From the NCBI GenBank assembly GCA_041859375.1, contig JBHEKP010000287.1, positions 1-20,230 on the forward strand: DNA of 20,230 nt. The letters are read 5' to 3'. This document shows, piece by piece, positions 7,865 to 14,673 of this stretch. Each line of letters starts with the position of its first letter. The first letter of the stretch is position 1. The notes beneath the pieces are model-generated. The model saw only the letters and a list, made by a program, of their open reading frames with translations, was not told the DNA's origin and made no database searches. Origin of the DNA: JBHEKP01 sp041859375. GTDB lineage: Bacteria; Hydrogenedentota; Hydrogenedentia; Hydrogenedentales; CAITNO01. The translations under genes and the position numbers were made by a program.

Positions 7865-9172
7865 TCAGTCCAAAAAACGGCGTTTTTCGGTTTCGTCCCC
7901 CTCCGCATCCTCCTCCGCCAGCAGGTCGTCCGCCGTTTCCACCAGCACGACCTTCACCGACTCTTCGGGCAGTTCGTGCTCGAAGGAGACCTGGTAGGGG
8001 AAGCCCTCGGCGACGAGGCGGCGGATCAGCTCGTGCAGGTCGCCGCACCAGCGCTGCTCCTGCAGGGCAAGATGGGCGCGCTCCGCCACACTCAGCGGCG
8101 CGGAGGAGTCCGCGCCCGCAGGGCGCTCATGGACGACCTCAAAGGCCATCTGATGGTTCTTGTGCAGGGCCACGCGGAGCTGCTCGCCGCCGGGCACGCG
8201 CAGCACGGCGGTGTTCACCGGCCCCGCGCCGCCGAAGGGCTGGAGCGTTTCGTAGCCCATTTCGCGGAGATTGCGCATCAGCGATTCGGACAGGCCCTCC
8301 TGCCACGATGCGTCCACCACGGCCTGCTCGATTTCCAGGCGCATGGTGGCGGCGCGCCGCTCGATCATGGCAATCTCGCCCTCGGGTGCGCCGCCGGAGT
8401 CCAGCATGGCCCCCAGTTGGGCGCGCAGCGCGGCGGCCTCGCCGAGCGCGGGGATTTCCTCCGGCAGGGAGAGGGCGAGCTGTTCCGCGTAGAGGATGAC
8501 GTCGAGCGCCGCCTCCAGCCGGTCCCGGAGCGCGGCCTGGCGCGCGCGGCGCGCCTCCAGGTCCGCCGTGAACGCCGCGAGCGTTTCCCGGAGCGTGTCC
8601 CGGAAACCCGCCAGTTCCTGGCGGTCCGGCGTGTCGCCCTCTGCGAGGCGTGCGCGCATGCGCTTGAGCTGATCCTCCAGCCTGGGCACCGGCGAGCCCT
8701 TGGCGGCGCGCAGCACGGCGGGCAGTTCCTCCAGCACCCCCGCGAATTCGCGGAGGGCGGCGTCGGACTGGGCCGGGGAAATCCGGCTTTCGCCCAGTTT
8801 CAGTTGCGCCCGCGCCTCCGGTGCCAGCGGATGCTCCCCCTCCAGTTTCTGGCGCTGCTCCGCCGCCTCGCCCAGCGCCATCGCCGCGAGCCGTTTTTCC
8901 GAGCCGCGCACGGCCGACTCGGCGGCGGAGATGTCCTCGGCCTGCCGTTGGACCCCTTCGCAGTAGGCCTGCCACTGGATGTGGCGCAGCTTTTCCTGGA
9001 TGCGTTTTTCGTTGGCCGCATCCACGCACTTGTCCGTCAGCGCCTTCACCCCCGCCGCCAGGCCGCCCGCGCAGATGACAAAGGCGGCGCCGCCGGCCAG
9101 CCCCGTCGCCACCTGGACCAGGGGAAAGGCCTGGGGAATCACCATCGGGGTCGCAACCACATGTCCGCTCAT
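7865..9172 (-). CDS. Paralogue B of an unrecognised three-member tandem family
   Basis: 435 aa, same plan as paralogues A and C. After MSGHVVATPM comes the most convincing membrane segment of the three (about residues 17-43, including TGLAGGAAFVICAGGLAAG), then an amphipathic helical region with many Arg/Glu heptads, then the conserved C-terminal domain (NLREMGYET, LRVPGGEQLRVALHKNH, MAFEVVHERP, WCGDLHELIRRL, ESVKVVLVETADDLL) and an acidic tail ending EKRRFLD. From about residue 75 to 260 it is nearly identical to paralogue C; paralogue A is clearly more distant. It is the middle gene of the leftward operon (30 bp after A, 36 bp before C), so the three are surely co-transcribed. A role as membrane-associated scaffold or client of the neighbouring AAA+ protein is inference; nothing in the sequence shows an enzyme active site. 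Confidence 0.8.
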   Translation of the reverse strand: MSGHVVATPMVIPQAFPLVQVATGLAGGAAFVICAGGLAAGVKALTDKCVDAANEKRIQEKLRHIQWQAYCEGVQRQAEDISAAESAVRGSEKRLAAMALGEAAEQRQKLEGEHPLAPEARAQLKLGESRISPAQSDAALREFAGVLEELPAVLRAAKGSPVPRLEDQLKRMRARLAEGDTPDRQELAGFRDTLRETLAAFTADLEARRARQAALRDRLEAALDVILYAEQLALSLPEEIPALGEAAALRAQLGAMLDSGGAPEGEIAMIERRAATMRLEIEQAVVDASWQEGLSESLMRNLREMGYETLQPFGGAGPVNTAVLRVPGGEQLRVALHKNHQMAFEVVHERPAGADSSAPLSVAERAHLALQEQRWCGDLHELIRRLVAEGFPYQVSFEHELPEESVKVVLVETADDLLAEEDAEGDETEKRRFLD

Positions 9173-9202
9173 GCAAGAACCCTTCCGTTATAAACTCCGC
9201 AG

Positions 9203-10510
9203 TTACTCAAAGTGGCGCTGCTGTCCGGAATCCGACTCCATTTCCTCCCCTGTCAGCAGATCATCCGCCGTCTCCACCAGCACCACCCTCACGGATTCCT
9301 CAGGCAGCACCCGCTCGAAGGACACGTCATAATGAAACCCCTCTGCAACAAGGCGGCGGATGAGCTCATGCAGGTCGCCGCACCACTGCTGCTCCTGTTT
9401 GACAAGAAACTCGCGCTCTTGCGGGGTTAATGGCGCATTGGGGTCGGCCCCCGGCGTCCTTTCATGGACCACCTCGAAGGCCAGTTGGTGGTTTTTATGG
9501 AGGGCGGCGCGCAGGAGCTCGCCTCCGGGTATTCTAAGGACGCCGATGTTCAAGGGGTGTCCTGCGTCCCCGAAAGGCTGGACCGGGCTGTAACCCATCT
9601 CCTGAAGGTTGCGCTGAAGTGATTCGGAGAGCCCCTCCCGCCAGGACGCATCCACCACGGCCTGTTCTATCTCCGGCTGGAGCGTTGCGGCGCGCCGTTC
9701 TATGAGGGCGATTGCGCCCTCCCCGGCGTCCCCGGTTCCAAGCATTACCTCAAGCTGCATCCGCAGCGCGGTGATTTCATCCCGGCAGGCGGTTTCCCCC
9801 GGGCATGCGAGAACAAGCTGCTCCTCGTAAAGAACATAATCCAGCACCGCCTCAATCCGTTCGTGCAGGAGGGCCTGCCGGGCGCGCCGCGCCTGAAGCT
9901 CCCCGGCAAAGGCGGCGAGGGAATTCCTGAAGGCGTCGCGCAATCCCTGGAATTCATGCAGGTCCGGCGTGTCCCCCCCGGCCAGACGGTGCCGCCAGCG
10001 CTGAAGCTGCCCCTCCAGCAGGGGCACGGGGGACCCTGCTGCCGCACGAAGCGCCGGGGGAAGTTCCGCAAGGATTTCCGCAAGCTCAAGCAGCAGTGAC
10101 TCCACGAGCGCGGGTGCAAGGCGGTTTTCGTTCCGGTCCGGCGCGGGCCGCGGCGACGGATGGTGCTTTTCTTCATGTTCGGGCGTGGTGTGAACCCTGC
10201 CGGGGGCGGCCAGGGACACGCCCGCCAGCCGTTCCTCCGACGCGCGGGCGGCGGACTCGGCAACGGCAACCTCCCTCATGAGTTCCCGTGTGCGCTCGCA
10301 GTGATCATGCCATTTGGCGAGGTTTTCCTTTTCCCGCCTGCGCTGCTCATTGGCGGCCTCCACACACCTGTCCGCCAGTGTTTTCACGGAGGCCGCCCGG
10401 CCTATTACGCTGATGGCGAAAAAGGTCCGCCCCGCCGCCTCTTCAATCATTCCCGCCGTCCGCGCCGCCGCCGGAATCGTCATCAGTGTCGCAACAACCT
10501 GTCCGCTCAT
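9203..10510 (-). CDS. Paralogue A, first gene of the three-member tandem family
   Basis: 435 aa and the promoter-proximal copy. It opens MSGQVVATLMTIPAAA; the N-terminal 45 residues are amphipathic rather than strongly hydrophobic (GRTFFAISVIGRAASVKTL). A coiled-coil-like part follows, interrupted near residues 100-130 by a His/Pro-rich linker (TTPEHEEKHHPSPRPAPDR) that replaces the Gly/Glu/Pro linker of B and C. The C-terminal domain keeps every family signature: NLQEMGY, LRIPGGELLRAALHKNHQ, AFEVVHERTPGAD, WCGDLHELIRRLVAEGF and ESVRVVLVETADDLL. The end is acidic then QQRHFE. The start is supported by GGGAGG 10 nt upstream and by an extended -10 promoter. It is transcribed divergently from the AAA+ gene, sharing a 123-bp control region. 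No known function. Confidence 0.82.
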   Translation of the reverse strand: MSGQVVATLMTIPAAARTAGMIEEAAGRTFFAISVIGRAASVKTLADRCVEAANEQRRREKENLAKWHDHCERTRELMREVAVAESAARASEERLAGVSLAAPGRVHTTPEHEEKHHPSPRPAPDRNENRLAPALVESLLLELAEILAELPPALRAAAGSPVPLLEGQLQRWRHRLAGGDTPDLHEFQGLRDAFRNSLAAFAGELQARRARQALLHERIEAVLDYVLYEEQLVLACPGETACRDEITALRMQLEVMLGTGDAGEGAIALIERRAATLQPEIEQAVVDASWREGLSESLQRNLQEMGYSPVQPFGDAGHPLNIGVLRIPGGELLRAALHKNHQLAFEVVHERTPGADPNAPLTPQEREFLVKQEQQWCGDLHELIRRLVAEGFHYDVSFERVLPEESVRVVLVETADDLLTGEEMESDSGQQRHFE

Positions 10511-10535
10511 GGATTAATAACCTCCCGTTTGGTTT

Positions 10536-10544
10536 ATTATAGCA
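10536..10544 (-). promoter_or_regulatory. Extended -10 promoter of the leftward paralogue operon
   Basis: On the minus strand the sequence reads TGCTATAAT: a consensus TATAAT (10536-10541) preceded by the TG of an extended -10 element. No good -35 is visible 16-18 bp upstream, which fits extended -10 promoters. The predicted leader is about 19 nt and contains the Shine-Dalgarno GGGAGG (10521-10526). A 9-bp direct repeat CCTCCCGTT (10521-10529 and 10564-10572) flanks it. Confidence 0.6.
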
Positions 10545-10570
10545 CCGGCGGGAAAAAGAATCCCCTCCCG

Positions 10571-10599
10571 TTGCGGAGATTTACGCTTGCAGTTACAAT
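10571..10599 (+). promoter_or_regulatory. Sigma70-type promoter of the rightward AAA+/kinase operon
   Basis: TTGCGG (10571-10576) and TACAAT (10594-10599) are separated by exactly 17 bp. Transcription would start near 10606, leaving a leader of about 28 nt with GAGGGAGG ahead of the ATG at 10634. It lies back to back with the leftward promoter, with about 26 bp between the elements, so the two could be co-regulated or compete. Predicted by eye. Confidence 0.55.
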
Positions 10600-10633
10600 A
10601 GGGGTGCGGGCCGAAACCGAGGGAGGCAGTTGG

Positions 10634-12649
10634 ATGATAGTCATCAATGACGAGTCGCCGCGCTGGCTGCGCGAGATGGCGCGGTTTGTCAGCATCAAGA
10701 ACGTGCTGTTTGTGTACGGCAACGCCTACGACCTGGTGTCGTTTCCGGTACGGGGCGAGACGCCCGGGGAGATACGGTGGACGGAGAGCGACCTGCCCGG
10801 ATTTCTGCGGCGCTTTCTCCTGGGCGCGGACTACGAGGTGGTGGCCTGGGCGGACCCGGTGGAGGAGCTGACCTTCGCCACGCCGGAGATGGAGGCGCTT
10901 TTCCGGAAAGTGGAGCGCGGGGAGGATTTGGAGAAGGAAAAGGGCCAGGAGGGCGCGGATGCCTGCGGGCGCGACGCCGCCGCGCCCGGCGAGGAGGGCG
11001 GCCGGAACCTGCCCGCGCCGCAGCAGGGGGGCATGATGAGCCGGGCCGCGGACCGCATCCGCGGGGGCAGGCCCAAGCCGGTGGACATGGAGGCGGTGTT
11101 CCACCGGATCGGCGTGGGCCTGCAGAACACGCGGGTGCCCTGCGCGTTTGTGGTGGATTTCGCGTCGCGCCTGACCTCGTCGCCCGACCGGCTCCCCAAG
11201 GAGGAGCGGGTGCTCATGACCCGGCTGCTCAAGGCGACCCTCACCAGCCGGGAGGTGGTGCGCGAGGACCGGCGCTGGAACAACCTGCTGATCCTGGTGT
11301 GCGAAAAGCTGAACGACCTTCCGGTCTTCCTGTACCTGAACAACCCCCGCGCGCGCTCCATCCACATCGAGCTGCCGGACCGCGAGGAGCGCACCCGCTT
11401 CATCCGCCGCTACTACCGCTTCTTCCACGGCGCGCAGTCGGCGCAGGTGGGCGCGTCGAAGCAGGTGATTAAGGACTTTGTGGACCTGAGCGAGGGCCTG
11501 ACGAACTACGAGATGCGCAGCCTGCTGAACCTGTCGGTGCGCGAGCAGATTCCCATCATCGACCAGGAGAGCGGCGTGTCCAACGTCAAGCGCATCGCCG
11601 AGATGTACAAGTACGGCGTGACCACGAGCGAGTGGGACCAGATCGGCCCGGACCGGCTCAAGGACGCGGAGGCCTTTGTGCGCACGCGCATCAAGGGCCA
11701 GGAGGCGGCGGTGGCGCGGGTGCTCGACATTGTGAAGCGCGCCGTGATCGGCCTGGCCGCGGGCGACGCCAACAAGACGAACCGCCCGCGCGGCGTCCTG
11801 TTCTTCGCCGGCCCCACGGGCGTGGGCAAGACGGAGATGGCCAAGGCCATGGCCGAGCTGCTCTTCGGGCAGGAGGAGCGGCTGCTGCGCTTCGACATGA
11901 GCGAGTACGCCGCGCCCCAGTCGGACCAGCGCCTGCTCGGCGCGCCCCCCGGCTATGTGGGCTACGAGGAGGGCGGCCAGCTCACGAACGCGGTCAAGAA
12001 GAACCCCTTCTCCATCCTGCTCTTCGACGAGATTGAGAAGGCGCACGGCAGCATCTTCGACAAGTTCCTTCAGATCCTGGACGACGGCCGCCTCACCGAC
12101 GGCAAGGGCGACACCGTCTACTTCTCGGAGTGCATCATCATCTTCACGAGCAACCTTGGCACGGTGGACCGGTCGGAGGGGCAGAACCAGACCCTGGTCA
12201 CCTCCGACATGCCCTACCACCAGATGCGCGAAATCGTGCTGGAGGCCATCCGCGACCATTTCAACTATGTGCTGGGCCGCCCGGAGATCCTGAACCGGTT
12301 CGGCGACAACTTCGTGGTCTTCGACTTCATCAAGCCGCCGCTGGACGAGCAGATTGTGGATCTGCTCATCGGCAAGCTCGCCCGCGCCTCCATGGAGACG
12401 CGCAAGACGAGCATCGTGGTGGAGCAGGCCGCCCGCGACAAGCTGGTGGCCTTCGCCCGCACCCTGCTCCACCACGGGGGCCGGGGCATCCGCAACGCGG
12501 TGGACTCGGCGCTGGTGAACCCGCTCAGCCGCGCGCTCTTCGACAACAACGTGCCCGCCCACAGCCGGGTGCGCGTGCTCAACCTTGCGGACCACGGCCC
12601 CGACGCGGGCACGCGCTTCGAGCTGACGGTCAAGGTGGAGCGCGAATGA
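10634..12649 (+). CDS. Two-part AAA+ ATPase: degenerate N-terminal AAA-like half plus ClpB-D2-like half
   Basis: 671 aa, cytosolic. The C-terminal half (from about residue 340) is a complete Clp/Hsp100 second-domain-type AAA+ module. It has Walker A GPTGVGKT (393-400, K399), RLLGAPPGYVGYEEGGQLT with the Hsp100 GYVG pore loop, Walker B LLFDEIEKAH (D465, E466), sensor 1 N507, arginine finger R555 in ILNRF, and sensor 2 in GGRGIRN (R620). It should hydrolyse ATP and thread or remodel proteins. The N-terminal half has no Walker A, but VPCAFVVDFASRL and LLILVCEKLNDLP look like degenerate Walker B and sensor 1 strands; the following HIELPDREERTRFI recalls the inactive N-domain of Ycf46-like ATPases. 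A charged, Gly-rich linker spans about 95-145. No ClpP-binding or ClpB coiled-coil middle domain is seen. The start is set by GAGGGAGG; the radical SAM gene overlaps its stop (ATGA). Confidence 0.9.
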   Translation: MIVINDESPRWLREMARFVSIKNVLFVYGNAYDLVSFPVRGETPGEIRWTESDLPGFLRRFLLGADYEVVAWADPVEELTFATPEMEALFRKVERGEDLEKEKGQEGADACGRDAAAPGEEGGRNLPAPQQGGMMSRAADRIRGGRPKPVDMEAVFHRIGVGLQNTRVPCAFVVDFASRLTSSPDRLPKEERVLMTRLLKATLTSREVVREDRRWNNLLILVCEKLNDLPVFLYLNNPRARSIHIELPDREERTRFIRRYYRFFHGAQSAQVGASKQVIKDFVDLSEGLTNYEMRSLLNLSVREQIPIIDQESGVSNVKRIAEMYKYGVTTSEWDQIGPDRLKDAEAFVRTRIKGQEAAVARVLDIVKRAVIGLAAGDANKTNRPRGVLFFAGPTGVGKTEMAKAMAELLFGQEERLLRFDMSEYAAPQSDQRLLGAPPGYVGYEEGGQLTNAVKKNPFSILLFDEIEKAHGSIFDKFLQILDDGRLTDGKGDTVYFSECIIIFTSNLGTVDRSEGQNQTLVTSDMPYHQMREIVLEAIRDHFNYVLGRPEILNRFGDNFVVFDFIKPPLDEQIVDLLIGKLARASMETRKTSIVVEQAARDKLVAFARTLLHHGGRGIRNAVDSALVNPLSRALFDNNVPAHSRVRVLNLADHGPDAGTRFELTVKVERE

Positions 12650-13287
12650 GCAGCCTCCGCCTTTACGCCGCGGCCCATCCGGTCACCGCGCTGGGCCCGG
12701 GCAGCCGGCTGGTGCTGTGGGTGGCGGGCTGCGGCCGGGACTGCCCCGGCTGCATCAGCCCCGAGATGCAGCCCCGCGACGCGGGAAGGGACGTGCCGGT
12801 GGACACCCTCCTGCGCCGCATCCGCCGCATTGAAACGCCCCTGGACGGCGTCACCATCTCCGGCGGGGAGCCCTTCGACCAGGCGGGGCCGCTCCGCGTG
12901 CTGTTGGAGGCGCTGGCGGGGGAGCGCCCGGAATGGAGCGTTCTTGTTTACAGCGGCTATGTCCTGGAGGAGCTCCGGGAGGAGCCCGCACGGGCGGCGC
13001 TGCTGGAAATGACGGACATTCTCATAGACGGCCCCTACCTTGAGGATTTTCCGCCGCAGGGACCCATTGCGGGCTCGGGAAACCAGCGGATTCACTATCT
13101 CACCGCCCGGGGGGCGGCGCTGCGCGCGCAGGTGGAGTCCCTTCCGGCGGGGCGCGTCAACCTGGGCTTGAGCAGGTCCGGGAAATGCGACATGATTATC
13201 GGCGTGTCGGACGCGCGGGACCGCGCCGCATTGTGCGGGGAACTTGGGGTGGGCGGCGGGGATGACCGCGCCCCGGACGGAGCATGA
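12646..13287 (+). CDS. Radical SAM protein, NrdG-like activase
   Basis: 213 aa. It has the compact plan of anaerobic ribonucleotide reductase activases and related glycyl-radical activating enzymes: the GPGSRLVLWVAGC lead-in, the CxxxCxxC cluster motif at C29, C33 and C36 (CGRDCPGC), and the SAM-binding SGGEPFDQ segment near residue 72. A 4Fe-4S cluster would cleave SAM to a 5'-deoxyadenosyl radical. Classic partners are glycyl-radical enzymes, but none is encoded here. Its start overlaps the AAA+ stop by 4 nt, so the two are translationally coupled and probably work together. It could instead modify one of the locus proteins, or be an electron-transfer or sensing module sensitive to oxygen or SAM. 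The fold and cluster assignment is firm; the target is unknown. I withhold the symbol nrdG because context does not support nucleotide reduction. Confidence 0.88.
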   Translation: MSSLRLYAAAHPVTALGPGSRLVLWVAGCGRDCPGCISPEMQPRDAGRDVPVDTLLRRIRRIETPLDGVTISGGEPFDQAGPLRVLLEALAGERPEWSVLVYSGYVLEELREEPARAALLEMTDILIDGPYLEDFPPQGPIAGSGNQRIHYLTARGAALRAQVESLPAGRVNLGLSRSGKCDMIIGVSDARDRAALCGELGVGGGDDRAPDGA

Positions 13288-13291
13288 GCAG

Positions 13292-13852
13292 ATGAAGTAT
13301 GTGAAAATATGCCCGAGATGCGGCCACCAAAACGGCGAACTTGCGGAGGTGTGCGACAAGGACGGGGAATTCCTGGGCATGGTGCCCGCCACCCCGGCGG
13401 CCCCCAGGCCCGCCGCGCCCGAACCGGCCCCCGCCGCCGCCCCGGCCGTGCAGGCGTCCCCCGCCGCTCCGGTCGCGCCCGCGCCCGCGGACCCCGGGAC
13501 GCGGGCGGAAAGCGCGCCGCCCGCACCCGCCATCCTTTATCTTGACTGCGAGGACAGCGGGCAGTGCCACGCCATACGGCCGGGGTGGATTGTGGGCCAG
13601 TCCCACCCCACGAGCACGGCGGAGGCGCAGCTCGCCCAGACGCCCGGCATCCAGTTTGTGCACCGACGCCACTGCCGCTTTGACTGCGAGGACGGCCAGT
13701 GGTATGTGACCCCCATTCCGCAGGCGGACTACACCAACCCCACCTCCGTGAACAACCGCCGGGTGGCGCCGGGCGTGCGGATGCCCGTGCGCAACGGCGA
13801 CCGGCTGATGCTCGCCGGGGTGGGGCTGACCGTGAGGATACTCGGCGCATGA
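13292..13852 (+). CDS. Zinc-ribbon-like / FHA domain protein
   Basis: 186 aa in three parts. Residues 1-25 resemble a zinc ribbon (CPRC at 7-10, C21), but the expected fourth cysteine is an aspartate (D24), so metal binding may be weakened or lost. Residues about 34-80 are a Pro/Ala-rich flexible linker. Residues about 95-186 read as an FHA domain, which binds phosphothreonine peptides: GQSHP in place of the usual GR, HRRHCRF (R125/R126-H127), and NPTSVNNR (N149, T151, N154) followed by NGDRLMLAGVGLTVRI. The ATG at 13292 lies 4 nt after the previous stop; an in-frame upstream extension to 13244 would overlap the radical SAM gene and lacks a ribosome-binding site. It lies next to a PP2C phosphatase and a Ser/Thr kinase, so it likely reads the kinase's phosphorylation. 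Its phosphothreonine target is probably within the locus. Confidence 0.8.
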   Translation: MKYVKICPRCGHQNGELAEVCDKDGEFLGMVPATPAAPRPAAPEPAPAAAPAVQASPAAPVAPAPADPGTRAESAPPAPAILYLDCEDSGQCHAIRPGWIVGQSHPTSTAEAQLAQTPGIQFVHRRHCRFDCEDGQWYVTPIPQADYTNPTSVNNRRVAPGVRMPVRNGDRLMLAGVGLTVRILGA

Positions 13853-14673
13853 TTACCTTCCATGCCCACGCCCGCACCCACCAGGGGCCCGTCCGCGGAC
13901 ACAATGAGGATTTTGTGCTCCTCGGGAGGACCATAAAAAACGGTGACACCGTTGACGCGGAGTTTTCCGAGGACGACGCCGAAATCCGGCGCGTCGGATT
14001 CCTCGCGGCGGTTGCGGACGGCATGGGCGGGCACGCCGCCGGGGAAACCGCGGCAAGAATCGCGCTGCACACCATTGACGGGGAATTCCACGGTTCGGAG
14101 AAGAAAGGCGGGCTTGAGTCCATCCGCCGCGCCCTGGAGGCCGCGGTGGGGCGGGCCAACCGGGAGATCCTTGAGGACGCCGCCGGTTCCCCCGCGCTGC
14201 AGGGGATGGGCGCCACGGTGGCCGGGGTGGCGCTTTCGGGCAGGGAATACTTTGTGTTCCACGCCGGGGACAGCCGGGTGTACCGTTTCCGCGGCGGCGC
14301 GCTGCGCCAGCTCACGCAGGACGACTCCCTGGTGGCCCTCGCGGTGCGCGCCGGGCAGATGACCCCGGAGGAGGCGCTTTCGAGCGGGATGCGCCATGTC
14401 ATCACCAACGGCCTGGGCACGGAGCAGTTCAGCCTGCATGTTTCGGAACCCGCCTCCATGAAGCCGGGGGACGCGCTTTTGATCTGCTCCGACGGGCTCC
14501 ACGACGAGACCGCCCTTGAGAAGATGGAGGAGCTGCTGGCGGGGCCTGGGACGCTCCACGAGCGGGGCGCGCTGCTCATGGAGGCGGCCATGGACTCGGG
14601 CGGGACGGACAACATCTCAATCGTGCTGGTGGAGGCCGGACCGGACGGCGCGGAGACGCCCGCCCATGGGTGA
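13849..14673 (+). CDS. PP2C-family (PPM) Ser/Thr protein phosphatase
   Basis: 274 aa, soluble, with all classical PP2C motifs. These are RGHNED (D21), VADGMGGHAAGE (D57), GMGATVAGV, HAGDSRVYRF, LLICSDGLHD (D215) and GGTDNISIV (D254). The metal-binding aspartates are all present, so it should be an active Mn/Mg-dependent phosphatase that reverses the phosphorylation set by the kinase encoded next. It starts in an ATGA overlap with the FHA gene and ends overlapping the kinase start by 8 nt. A kinase, PP2C and FHA set in one transcript is a recurrent bacterial signalling module, for example in type VI secretion control. No membrane segment is present; it presumably acts on cytosolic phosphoproteins such as the kinase juxtamembrane or N-terminal region. 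Confidence 0.93.
   Translation: MITFHAHARTHQGPVRGHNEDFVLLGRTIKNGDTVDAEFSEDDAEIRRVGFLAAVADGMGGHAAGETAARIALHTIDGEFHGSEKKGGLESIRRALEAAVGRANREILEDAAGSPALQGMGATVAGVALSGREYFVFHAGDSRVYRFRGGALRQLTQDDSLVALAVRAGQMTPEEALSSGMRHVITNGLGTEQFSLHVSEPASMKPGDALLICSDGLHDETALEKMEELLAGPGTLHERGALLMEAAMDSGGTDNISIVLVEAGPDGAETPAHG

Noticed and set aside
10160..10633. Upstream extension of the AAA+ frame
   Set aside because: It lies antisense to paralogue A and crosses both promoters; the ATG at 10634 has GAGGGAGG and starts the conserved protein.
12646..13287. Calling the radical SAM gene nrdG
   Set aside because: No NrdD is nearby and its coupling is to a AAA+ gene; family resemblance alone does not prove ribonucleotide reductase activation.
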